Positions 1-5,357 of a DNA stretch of 9,115 nt are shown piece after piece. The translations under genes were made by a program, and so were the position numbers. The notes beneath the pieces were generated by a model that was given only the letters and a program-made list of their open reading frames with translations, was not told the DNA's origin and did not search any database. Numbering within the stretch: position 1 is the first letter of the stretch; every line of letters starts with the position of its first letter. Source of the DNA: an uncultured Prevotella sp. (GTDB taxonomy: Bacteria; Bacteroidota; Bacteroidia; Bacteroidales; Bacteroidaceae); NCBI GenBank assembly GCA_900553155.1, contig USCM01000062.1:1-9115 (forward strand), written 5' to 3'.

Positions 1-112
1 GGCCGTTGCCGATAGCGCAGCCTACTATTACCACAAAACATGTTATGACGGTGTAGATAGCTATTAACGGAAGAGCTATAAGGAGCTGATAGGTGCGGTA
101 TAGGTACTTCAT
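1..112 (-). CDS. probable 1-acyl-sn-glycerol-3-phosphate acyltransferase (PlsC-like), N-terminal part only
   Basis: Reading from an ATG at 112-110 on the minus strand, 37 codons stay open to the window edge, so only the N-terminus is present. It begins MKYLYRTYQLLIALP and continues as one long hydrophobic helix ending near IVGCAIGNG, about residue 37. This pattern resembles the N-terminal membrane anchor of Bacteroidales PlsC-type acyltransferases, which acylate lysophosphatidic acid to phosphatidic acid at the inner membrane. The catalytic HX4D motif would lie beyond the window, so the enzyme call rests on N-terminal resemblance recalled from the family and is tentative. The start follows an A-rich leader at 113-151, as usual for this phylum. 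It lies 39 bp downstream of the metallophosphoesterase gene in the same direction and is probably the next gene of that operon. Confidence 0.55.
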   Translation of the reverse strand, partial: MKYLYRTYQLLIALPLIAIYTVITCFVVIVGCAIGNG

Positions 113-151
113 TTGTTTCTAATTTTTGTTTTTTTCTTATTTATTAGTTTA

Positions 152-1318
152 TTAATTTCTTGATTTCTTAAGCGTTATCACCACCACCTCAGGATCCATG
201 TGGAAGCGGAAGGGTACGAAACCGCCAAGTCCGGTCGACACGTACAGGGCACGGTTGCCCTCTCGGTATAGTCCGGCGTCTTCCCTACCCAACAGCTCAG
301 TAGGTCGCCATCCGAAGAAGCTTGCCTGTCCGCCGTGTGTATGTCCGCTGAGGGTGAGCTGCGCCTTCGACTTAGGCAGTATTGAACGGCGCCATGCCGA
401 AGGGTCGTGCTGAAGCATCACGACAAACGATTGCGCCGAAACGCCACGCAACGTCTTGCCCAAATCGGCTTTCTGCGGAAATGGCGGACGTCCGTCGGTC
501 TCCTCTCCGGCTACGACGATAGAGTCGGCAGAGCGGCGGATTATGCGGTTGTCGTTTAGCAAGAGGTCCCAGCCGATGGATGTCTGGAAGCTGCGTGTAA
601 GCCTTTCGTTGGCTCGCTTGTGCGCCTCGTCGAGCTTAGGCATATATTGAGAGTAGTCGTGGTTGCCAAGAACCGAGTAGACTCCGTCCTTAGCCTTAAG
701 CCTTGCGAGCACCGGTGCAAACCTTGTAAGCTCCTGAGGACGCATATTCTGTATGTCGCCCGTAAAGGCAATAAGGTCGGGGTGCTGCTTGTTTATTTCG
801 GCAACGGCACGCTCAAGCAGCTCGGTGCGCATCGAACCGAGGTGTATGTCGGAAAACTGCGCTATGCGATAGCCGTCGAACGCTGCCGGAAGGTCGTCAA
901 ACTCAATGGTCACTTCGTTTACGGCAAGTCGGTCGGTGCCTATCATCGAGCCTGTAAAGAGCACATACAGCTGCCATAAGACGAGCAGCAGTCCGGCATA
1001 GTTGCCCCAGTTGCGGTGCAACCCGAACACCCTGCGAACCAGTCTGCCCATAAGCGACGACAGCACAAAGAGCACCTTTGGCACCACAACGAGTCCGAGC
1101 ATAAACAGGTAGATGTTGAACCACGTGAGGTTGTCGGGTGCAAAATTGTCTATCATGGCGTACACTAAGGTAAGTGCTACCATAGCCGCTCCCGGCAGCC
1201 ACCATAGCAGACGCTGCCACAAACCGAGGTCGAAGCGGTGGCGCAAGTAGCGTCGGTAGATGTAGATGTCGGGCAGAAGTGCCGCCAATATTATCAGAAA
1301 GAATATTCGTGCAATCAT
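152..1318 (-). CDS. membrane-anchored metallophosphoesterase (calcineurin-like, YkuE/YaeI-type)
   Basis: 388 residues. The first ~127 residues hold four hydrophobic segments (about 3-20, 38-57, 68-90, 106-124), so the protein is anchored in the inner membrane. The rest is a calcineurin-like metallophosphoesterase domain with every metal-binding block visible: D157-I-H159 in FSDIHLGS, G187-D188, G218-N-H-D221, H304 in LQHDPSAW, and the final G325-H-T-H-G-G330. It is therefore expected to be an active dinuclear-metal phosphohydrolase. The anchor-plus-GHTHGGQ layout is that of the YkuE/YaeI group, some of which act on lipid-linked substrates such as UDP-2,3-diacylglucosamine; the substrate here cannot be read from sequence. 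The gene lies 15 bp after the MetH-activation gene and 39 bp before the probable acyltransferase. That lipid-enzyme neighbour weakly supports a membrane-lipid role. It ends in a double TAA stop. Confidence 0.9.
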   Translation of the reverse strand: MIARIFFLIILAALLPDIYIYRRYLRHRFDLGLWQRLLWWLPGAAMVALTLVYAMIDNFAPDNLTWFNIYLFMLGLVVVPKVLFVLSSLMGRLVRRVFGLHRNWGNYAGLLLVLWQLYVLFTGSMIGTDRLAVNEVTIEFDDLPAAFDGYRIAQFSDIHLGSMRTELLERAVAEINKQHPDLIAFTGDIQNMRPQELTRFAPVLARLKAKDGVYSVLGNHDYSQYMPKLDEAHKRANERLTRSFQTSIGWDLLLNDNRIIRRSADSIVVAGEETDGRPPFPQKADLGKTLRGVSAQSFVVMLQHDPSAWRRSILPKSKAQLTLSGHTHGGQASFFGWRPTELLGREDAGLYREGNRALYVSTGLGGFVPFRFHMDPEVVVITLKKSRN

Positions 1319-1333
1319 TTATTATTGTATTAG

Positions 1334-2146
1334 CTATTGCAGTCGGACAGCAAGAAACCTGCGCATAAGCTCCACCGGCGTATGTCGCCGTTGCGCATAG
1401 TCGCGCAGTTGCTCCTCGTCTATCTTCCCTATGTCGAAATAGCGTGCCTTTGGATGGGCAAACATCAGCCCCGATACCGATGCGTGCGGCTTCATAGCCC
1501 CACTCTCTGTAAGGCGTATGCCTATGCGCTTTATGTCTATCAGGCGGTCGATGATGAAGTTTATGCTGGTGTCGGGCATCGAGGGATAGCCCACAGCGGG
1601 TCTTATCCCCTGGAAGTCCTCACGCAGAAGCTGCTCTATCGACAACTGTTCGTCGGGGGCATATCCCCACAACGAGCGTCTTACCTGTAGGTGCAGCACC
1701 TCGGCGGTAGCCTCAGCAAGGCGGTCGGCAAGTGTCTGGGCAAGCATACGTTGGAAGTCGTCGTCACAGAAGTCGTGCTCCACAGCCGAGTCGATGGACG
1801 TAGCAAAGACGCCAATATGGTCGGGTATGCCTTGCGACAGAGGCCTTACAAAGTCGGCAAGGCACATATTAGGCTCGCCGTCGTCAGCCTTGCGTTGCTG
1901 TCGCAGCATAGGCAGACGTGTGTCGCCAATGACGATGTCGTCCATATCGCCGTTTGCCTCGAACAGCCCGAAGGCTGCATGCGTATGATAGCGTGCCTCG
2001 AAGATGTCGAGCATAGCATCCGCCTCGGCTTTAAGCTTGTCCTTCTCTTCCTGCGGCTTACCCGACAGGCCCCACGCAAAGTAGAAGTAAAGCCAGTTGA
2101 TATAGGGCCGCAGTTGTGAGATATTATATTCGATGTATTTGGGCAT
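1334..2146 (-). CDS. stand-alone vitamin B12-dependent methionine synthase activation-domain protein
   Basis: 270 residues aligning over the whole length with the C-terminal activation domain of E. coli MetH, but as a separate protein. Recognisable blocks are LRPYINW (12-18), ADRLAEA (140-146), SLWGYAP (158-164), GIRPAVGYP (180-188), GIRLTESGAM (209-218) and ASVSGLMFAHPKARYF (222-237). In MetH this domain binds S-adenosylmethionine and remethylates cob(II)alamin after accidental oxidation, returning the enzyme to its cycle. Residues equivalent to E. coli Glu1097 (E145), Arg1134 (R182) and Tyr1189 (Y236) are kept. The residue aligned with Asp946 is Asn17. The likely partner is a MetH elsewhere in the genome that lacks its own activation domain; this is inferred, not visible here. 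It sits 6 bp after pyrC and 15 bp before the metallophosphoesterase gene, clearly within the operon. Confidence 0.9.
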   Translation of the reverse strand: MPKYIEYNISQLRPYINWLYFYFAWGLSGKPQEEKDKLKAEADAMLDIFEARYHTHAAFGLFEANGDMDDIVIGDTRLPMLRQQRKADDGEPNMCLADFVRPLSQGIPDHIGVFATSIDSAVEHDFCDDDFQRMLAQTLADRLAEATAEVLHLQVRRSLWGYAPDEQLSIEQLLREDFQGIRPAVGYPSMPDTSINFIIDRLIDIKRIGIRLTESGAMKPHASVSGLMFAHPKARYFDIGKIDEEQLRDYAQRRHTPVELMRRFLAVRLQ

Positions 2147-2152
2147 CAGGCT

Positions 2153-3481
2153 TTAGGCTCTTCTAAACTGGAGCTCTTCGCCACGGCTATTACTGTCGAA
2201 CGCTCCGTTATTATATATAATGTGACCGTTGCATATAGTTGTGCGCACCTGCCACTTGAAGGTGTGTCCCTCCATTGGGCTCCATCCGCACTTGCTCTGT
2301 ATGCAGTCGGGGGTTACGGTCCAAGGCTCGTCGTTCTTCACAAGAACGATGTCGGCCTTATATCCCTTGCGCAGATATCCGCGCTTAGACACCTCGAACA
2401 GCTGTGCCGGATTGTGGCACATAAGCTCCACAAGACGCTCTATGCCGAGCACTCCCTTGTCTACAAGCTCAAGCATAGCCACAAGCGAGAACTGCACCAT
2501 AGGCATACCCGATGCCGCACGTGCGCATCCTCCCTCCTTGTCGCTCAAGAGATGTGGGGCATGGTCGGTACCGATAGTGGCTATCTTGCCATTGGTTAGC
2601 GCACGGCGCAGGGCGTCGCGGTCGGCTTGGGTCTTAATGGCAGGGTTGCACTTGATGCGTGTGCCAAGTGTGGCATAGTCGGCATCGCAGAAGAAGAGGT
2701 GTGCTATCACAGCCTCGGCTGTAATGCGTGGGTTGCTGCCAAAGAGCTGAAGCTCGCGCTCTGTGGTAAGGTGTGCCACGTGCAGACGTGCTCCCGTCTC
2801 GGATGCAAGCTCCACGGCGAGCTTTGTCGACTGCCAGCAAGCCTCCTCCGACCTAATCTCCGGGTGATGCTCCACAGCCGGGTCGTCGCCATAAAGGCGT
2901 TTTGCCTCAGCCATGTTGTGGTTGATTATGTCGGTGTCCTCGCAGTGTGCCATTATAGGCAACTCTGCCTTGGCAAAGAGTTGCTGCAAGACGTCGCGCT
3001 TGTCTACAAGCATATTGCCTGTGCTTGAGCCCATAAAGAGCTTTATGCCGGGCACGCGGTGCGGGTCGACGCTGCACACAGTGTCGGTATTGTCGTTGGT
3101 GGCGCCAATGAAGAAGGCATAGTTGACGTGCGACTTGCCTGCCGCTTCCTCCAACTTGGCTTCGAGAGCCTCCTTTGTTGTGGTCTGCGGATTGGTGTTG
3201 GGCATATCGAAGTAGGATGTCACACCGCCGTAGGCGGCTGCCCTACTCTCTGTCTCCATATCTGCCTTCTGTGTCAGTCCCGGGTCGCGGAAGTGAACAT
3301 GGTCGTCAATAACTCCGGGCAATACAAAACACCCCGTAGCATCTACGATTTGATCGTAGTTGCCACGGGGAGCTTCTGTGCCTTCTATAATATCTGTAAT
3401 GAGGTCGTTGTCTACAACAACGGATGCTGCACGCACCACGCCCTCATTAACAACCTTTCCTCCAAATATCAGTGTTTTCAT
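2153..3481 (-). CDS. pyrC: dihydroorotase (PyrC)
   Basis: 442 residues, normal length for an amidohydrolase-type dihydroorotase. It catalyses the reversible cyclisation of N-carbamoyl-L-aspartate to dihydroorotate, the third step of de novo pyrimidine synthesis, in the cytoplasm. The metal and active-site blocks are in order: H61-V-H63 with R65 in DHVHFRDPG, MPNTNP (93-98), K147 in GIKLFMGSS (candidate carboxylated lysine), H179 in MAHCED, H236 in VAHLTT, KCNPAIK (277-283) and GTDHAPH with D306 (304-310). The usual C-terminal beta segment (KGYKADIVLV, 372-381) is also present. The related enzymes allantoinase and hydantoinase were considered, but DHVHFRDPG, MPNTNP and KCNPAIK fit dihydroorotase best. 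The gene begins 6 bp after the DUF4369 lipoprotein gene and ends 6 bp before the MetH-activation gene, so translation is probably coupled. Confidence 0.95.
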   Translation of the reverse strand: MKTLIFGGKVVNEGVVRAASVVVDNDLITDIIEGTEAPRGNYDQIVDATGCFVLPGVIDDHVHFRDPGLTQKADMETESRAAAYGGVTSYFDMPNTNPQTTTKEALEAKLEEAAGKSHVNYAFFIGATNDNTDTVCSVDPHRVPGIKLFMGSSTGNMLVDKRDVLQQLFAKAELPIMAHCEDTDIINHNMAEAKRLYGDDPAVEHHPEIRSEEACWQSTKLAVELASETGARLHVAHLTTERELQLFGSNPRITAEAVIAHLFFCDADYATLGTRIKCNPAIKTQADRDALRRALTNGKIATIGTDHAPHLLSDKEGGCARAASGMPMVQFSLVAMLELVDKGVLGIERLVELMCHNPAQLFEVSKRGYLRKGYKADIVLVKNDEPWTVTPDCIQSKCGWSPMEGHTFKWQVRTTICNGHIIYNNGAFDSNSRGEELQFRRA

Positions 3482-3487
3482 ATTATG

Positions 3488-4294
3488 CTATTCTGTTGGT
3501 TTTGCCATTTCGTTTGGTGTCGGACCGTCAGGAGCCGACTGCGGCATCTGTGGTGCCATACCTGGCGCTCCAGCTGGAGCAGGCGGCACATCCGGAGTCT
3601 TCATACCGTTCATTATAGCCTGATTCTCCTGTGCCTTCTTATAGTAGTCCTTAACGTAAGCGTCGTTCTTAAACTTGTCGGTGGCCTTGCTCATGATGTC
3701 CTCAATCCACGGGGTAAGCTCTGGATACGGATTGCCTATTGTCACCATAAAGAACACACCCGGACCAAGAACATTGTCGAAGTTCTCGGTTACGAACGAT
3801 GTCACGAGCTTGTCCTCAAGCTCGGTAAGGCGCTGTGCCTCGGCATTGAGGCGGCTTGTAACGACGTCCATGTCCTGTCCGTTCATAATGGCGCGGTCGT
3901 GCGTATGTACCAACTCAGCCTCTTGGTTCTTAAGCTGGTTGTACTTATTAAAGAACTTGAACAGCTCATCGTTTAAGGGGGTGCCGCTTACGGTCTGCTG
4001 AGTGTTGTCTATCTTTATTGTTATATCGCCAGTCTCTATTACGAGGGGCATCACACTTTCGTCCTCCATAAAGATGTTAGCCATACGCACAGTGTCGAAA
4101 GTTCCGTTGAACTGAAACTGTCCGTGCACAACATCACACGAGTCGATGTTCTTAAAGTCGTTGTCCTTTAAGACCTTCAGATACAGTTTTCGGCCGTCAA
4201 GTGTCGAGATGTTTGACGAACCTTGGATGTTGTACTGGCTTGCGCACGATGCAAACACCAGAATAGTGAGAAAAGCGTATATTATTTTGTTCAT
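3488..4294 (-). CDS. DUF4369-containing lipoprotein
   Basis: 268 residues. It starts with a lipoprotein signal peptide: MNK, a hydrophobic run, then the lipobox VFASC with the lipidated Cys at residue 17. No acidic surface-export signal follows the cysteine (ASQYN), so it may face the periplasm. Residues ~21-115 match the DUF4369 beta-rich domain common in Bacteroidetes, with the hallmark 'DSCDVVHGQFQFNGTF' (52-67). A helical charged region follows (~110-220). The C-terminal ~40 residues are rich in Pro, Ala, Gly and Met, a low-complexity tail. DUF4369 is often fused to a thioredoxin-like domain; no CXXC is present here, so no redox role is claimed. The function is unknown. It is the first gene of the lipoprotein-pyrC operon, with a candidate promoter box at 4326-4333, and ends 6 bp before pyrC. 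Confidence 0.85.
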   Translation of the reverse strand: MNKIIYAFLTILVFASCASQYNIQGSSNISTLDGRKLYLKVLKDNDFKNIDSCDVVHGQFQFNGTFDTVRMANIFMEDESVMPLVIETGDITIKIDNTQQTVSGTPLNDELFKFFNKYNQLKNQEAELVHTHDRAIMNGQDMDVVTSRLNAEAQRLTELEDKLVTSFVTENFDNVLGPGVFFMVTIGNPYPELTPWIEDIMSKATDKFKNDAYVKDYYKKAQENQAIMNGMKTPDVPPAPAGAPGMAPQMPQSAPDGPTPNEMAKPTE

Positions 4295-4325
4295 AGATTT
4301 TATTATTCACATTCTTGCATACAGG

Positions 4326-4333
4326 CAAAGTTA
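4326..4333 (-). promoter_or_regulatory. candidate Bacteroidetes -7 promoter box for the lipoprotein-pyrC operon
   Basis: On the minus strand this reads TAACTTTG, a full match to the TAnnTTTG -7 consensus of Bacteroidetes primary sigma promoters. Transcription would start near 4319 and leave a leader of about 25 nt before the lipoprotein ATG at 4294. I see no convincing TTTG -33 element about 20 bp upstream, so the assignment rests on the -7 box and its position alone. Confidence 0.45.
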
Positions 4334-4402
4334 ATATGTATTGTTGAATAACGGATGATTTTTTATTAGTTTTAAGTTATGATTGTTCTTATTTAGGAAA
4401 AT

Positions 4403-4486
4403 TTCGTAATTCATAAGTCCAAACCCCAAATTAAAAACTCCCAACTCCTAACTCCTAATTCGTAACTCGTAACTCCTAACTCTTAA
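4403..4486. repeat. degenerate heptamer tandem array (12 units, consensus YTCSTAA)
   Basis: Twelve consecutive 7-bp units stay in register from 4403 to 4486. In order they read TTCGTAA, TTCATAA, GTCCAAA, CCCCAAA, TTAAAAA, CTCCCAA, CTCCTAA, CTCCTAA, TTCGTAA, CTCGTAA, CTCCTAA and CTCTTAA. The right half is well conserved and the left half is decayed. The last unit supplies the TAA stop (4485-4483, minus strand) of the four-helix membrane protein gene, so the array abuts that coding end. It lies roughly 70-150 bp upstream of the candidate promoter of the lipoprotein operon. Similar heptamer runs occur in intergenic DNA of other Bacteroidetes as far as I recall; their function is not established. 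Confidence 0.85.
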
Positions 4487-4890
4487 CTTTCCTTCTTTAG
4501 TTCCGAACCAATGCGGTGCATGGTATATATCTCGAGAATGGCTGCCACGAGAAGCATCAGTACCCACTTGTTGTATATCAGATTGAAGTAAGTGCTGACG
4601 TCGGCAAACGAGTAGCGCATAAACTGATAGGCGCTGTCCACCATAAGCAATCCCGACAACACAAAGAAGATGTCGGCTGTTGTCATGATGCGCTTCAAGC
4701 GCTTTATTGTGGTGCTCTGTCCCTCGTACGTCTGACTCACCTGCATCCAGGCAAACATTAGCGCACCCACAAGATATACCCAGCAAACCACCTTCTGCCC
4801 TATCAAAAAGGCGTAGCAGCCTGCTCCTAACACCATAAGCACACCTCCGATAAGGAACAATGTGCTCTGGATTCTACTCAGTTGTTTCAT
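4483..4890 (-). CDS. hypothetical four-helix integral membrane protein next to ftsB
   Basis: 135 residues. Four hydrophobic segments (about 8-30, 33-52, 71-88, 108-124) are joined by short loops. A basic stretch between helices 2 and 3 (KRLKRIM, 63-69) suggests that loop is cytoplasmic. I recognise no catalytic motif or named domain beyond a small Bacteroidales membrane protein. The start codon lies inside the end of the FtsB/DivIC gene with a 17-bp overlap (4874-4890), implying translational coupling and possibly a related envelope or division role; this is inference from context. The stop codon is formed by the last unit of the heptamer array, so the extreme C-terminus (ELKKES) sits at the array boundary and may have been altered by it. 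The overlapping frame at 4448-4786 is a shadow of this gene. Confidence 0.7.
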   Translation of the reverse strand: MKQLSRIQSTLFLIGGVLMVLGAGCYAFLIGQKVVCWVYLVGALMFAWMQVSQTYEGQSTTIKRLKRIMTTADIFFVLSGLLMVDSAYQFMRYSFADVSTYFNLIYNKWVLMLLVAAILEIYTMHRIGSELKKES

Positions 4891-5209
4891 TGTTGTTTGT
4901 TACTGGTTTTTCGTCGTCGCTCAATACGTATATGTCCTCGTCGTCGGTCTTCATCATATAACGTTCGCGCGCAATCTGCTTGAATGCCTCCGGACCACGG
5001 CGCAACTCCTTGAGCTGCTTCAAGTCGGCTTCGTTCTGAGCATTGTAGCGTTCAATCTCGTCGGTCAAGTCGCTTATGCGCATCTCCAACTGAACACGAT
5101 GCATAAAGCTATTCTCGTCGACAAACCCCACGAGAAGTATGCCAACGACAATGGTTATAGCGTATTTGTAATGGCTTATAAGAGCCAATAAAAGTTTGAG
5201 ACGACCCAT
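4874..5209 (-). CDS. FtsB/DivIC-family septum formation initiator
   Basis: 111 residues with the standard FtsB/DivIC layout: a short cytoplasmic N-terminus, one transmembrane helix (about 16-30), then a periplasmic coiled coil (about 38-68, rich in Glu, Leu, Arg and Asn). A conserved block follows at 73-95 (PEAFKQIARERYMMK, then DDEDIYVL), and the tail is polar. FtsB/DivIC joins FtsL and FtsQ/DivIB in the divisome subcomplex that activates septal peptidoglycan synthesis. The start ATG follows an AT-rich leader (ATTAATTAAT), as is usual here. It is the first gene of a minus-strand unit, overlaps the four-helix membrane gene by 17 bp, and is divergent from dnaX. A candidate promoter box at 5228-5235 would give a very short leader, about 12 nt. 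FtsB and DivIC cannot be told apart from sequence alone. Confidence 0.85.
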   Translation of the reverse strand: MGRLKLLLALISHYKYAITIVVGILLVGFVDENSFMHRVQLEMRISDLTDEIERYNAQNEADLKQLKELRRGPEAFKQIARERYMMKTDDEDIYVLSDDEKPVTNNNETTE

Positions 5210-5227
5210 TATTAATTAATTTGACTG

Positions 5228-5235
5228 CAAACTTA
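5228..5235 (-). promoter_or_regulatory. candidate -7 box of the ftsB-side promoter
   Basis: Minus-strand TAAGTTTG matches TAnnTTTG. Transcription would begin near 5221, some 12 nt before the ATG at 5209. No clear -33 TTTG element is seen at the expected spacing. Confidence 0.45.
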
Positions 5236-5280
5236 CTCATAATTTTTGGTATTCATACACGAAAATAGAAATTTTTATAG

Positions 5281-5288
5281 TAAGTTTG
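5281..5288 (+). promoter_or_regulatory. candidate -7 box of the dnaX promoter
   Basis: Plus-strand TAAGTTTG matches TAnnTTTG. Transcription would begin near 5295 and leave a leader of about 63 nt before dnaX. No clear -33 element is seen. The TTG at 5286, which extends the dnaX frame, falls inside this box and is therefore unlikely to be a start codon. Confidence 0.45.
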
Positions 5289-5293
5289 CAGTT

Positions 5294-5329
5294 GCAACGC
5301 ACAGACAGCCCACAAGCCTCTTGTGTTGC
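5294..5329 (+). promoter_or_regulatory. possible stem-loop in the dnaX leader
   Basis: In the predicted dnaX leader, CACAAG (5311-5316) and CTTGTG (5320-5325) form a 6-bp stem around a CCT loop. GCAA (5294-5297) can pair with TTGC (5326-5329) outside it, leaving a 13-nt 5' bulge. The stability is modest and there is no evidence of a regulator; it is listed as a weak structural candidate. Confidence 0.25.
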
Positions 5330-5357
5330 CACTAATCAACAGCTCACAATTAGCAAT

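Larger units (their letters stand above)
5224..5292. repeat. perfect 14-bp inverted repeat in the ftsB/dnaX divergent promoter region
   Basis: ACTGCAAACTTACT at 5224-5237 is the exact reverse complement of AGTAAGTTTGCAGT at 5279-5292, with 41 bp of AT-rich DNA between. Each arm contains one TAAGTTTG promoter-like box facing outward toward its own gene. The repeat could be two copies of one promoter, an operator for a shared regulator, or both. Confidence 0.8.

Noticed and set aside
3059..3976. 305-codon open frame on the plus strand antisense to pyrC and the lipoprotein gene
   Set aside because: It crosses two well-supported genes on the other strand; the translation is rich in Cys, His and Val with no recognisable domain, as expected for an antisense shadow.
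5286..5357. N-terminal extension of DnaX from TTG 5286
   Set aside because: The TTG lies inside a TAAGTTTG promoter box, and the family start MEEYIVSARKYRP is at ATG 5358.
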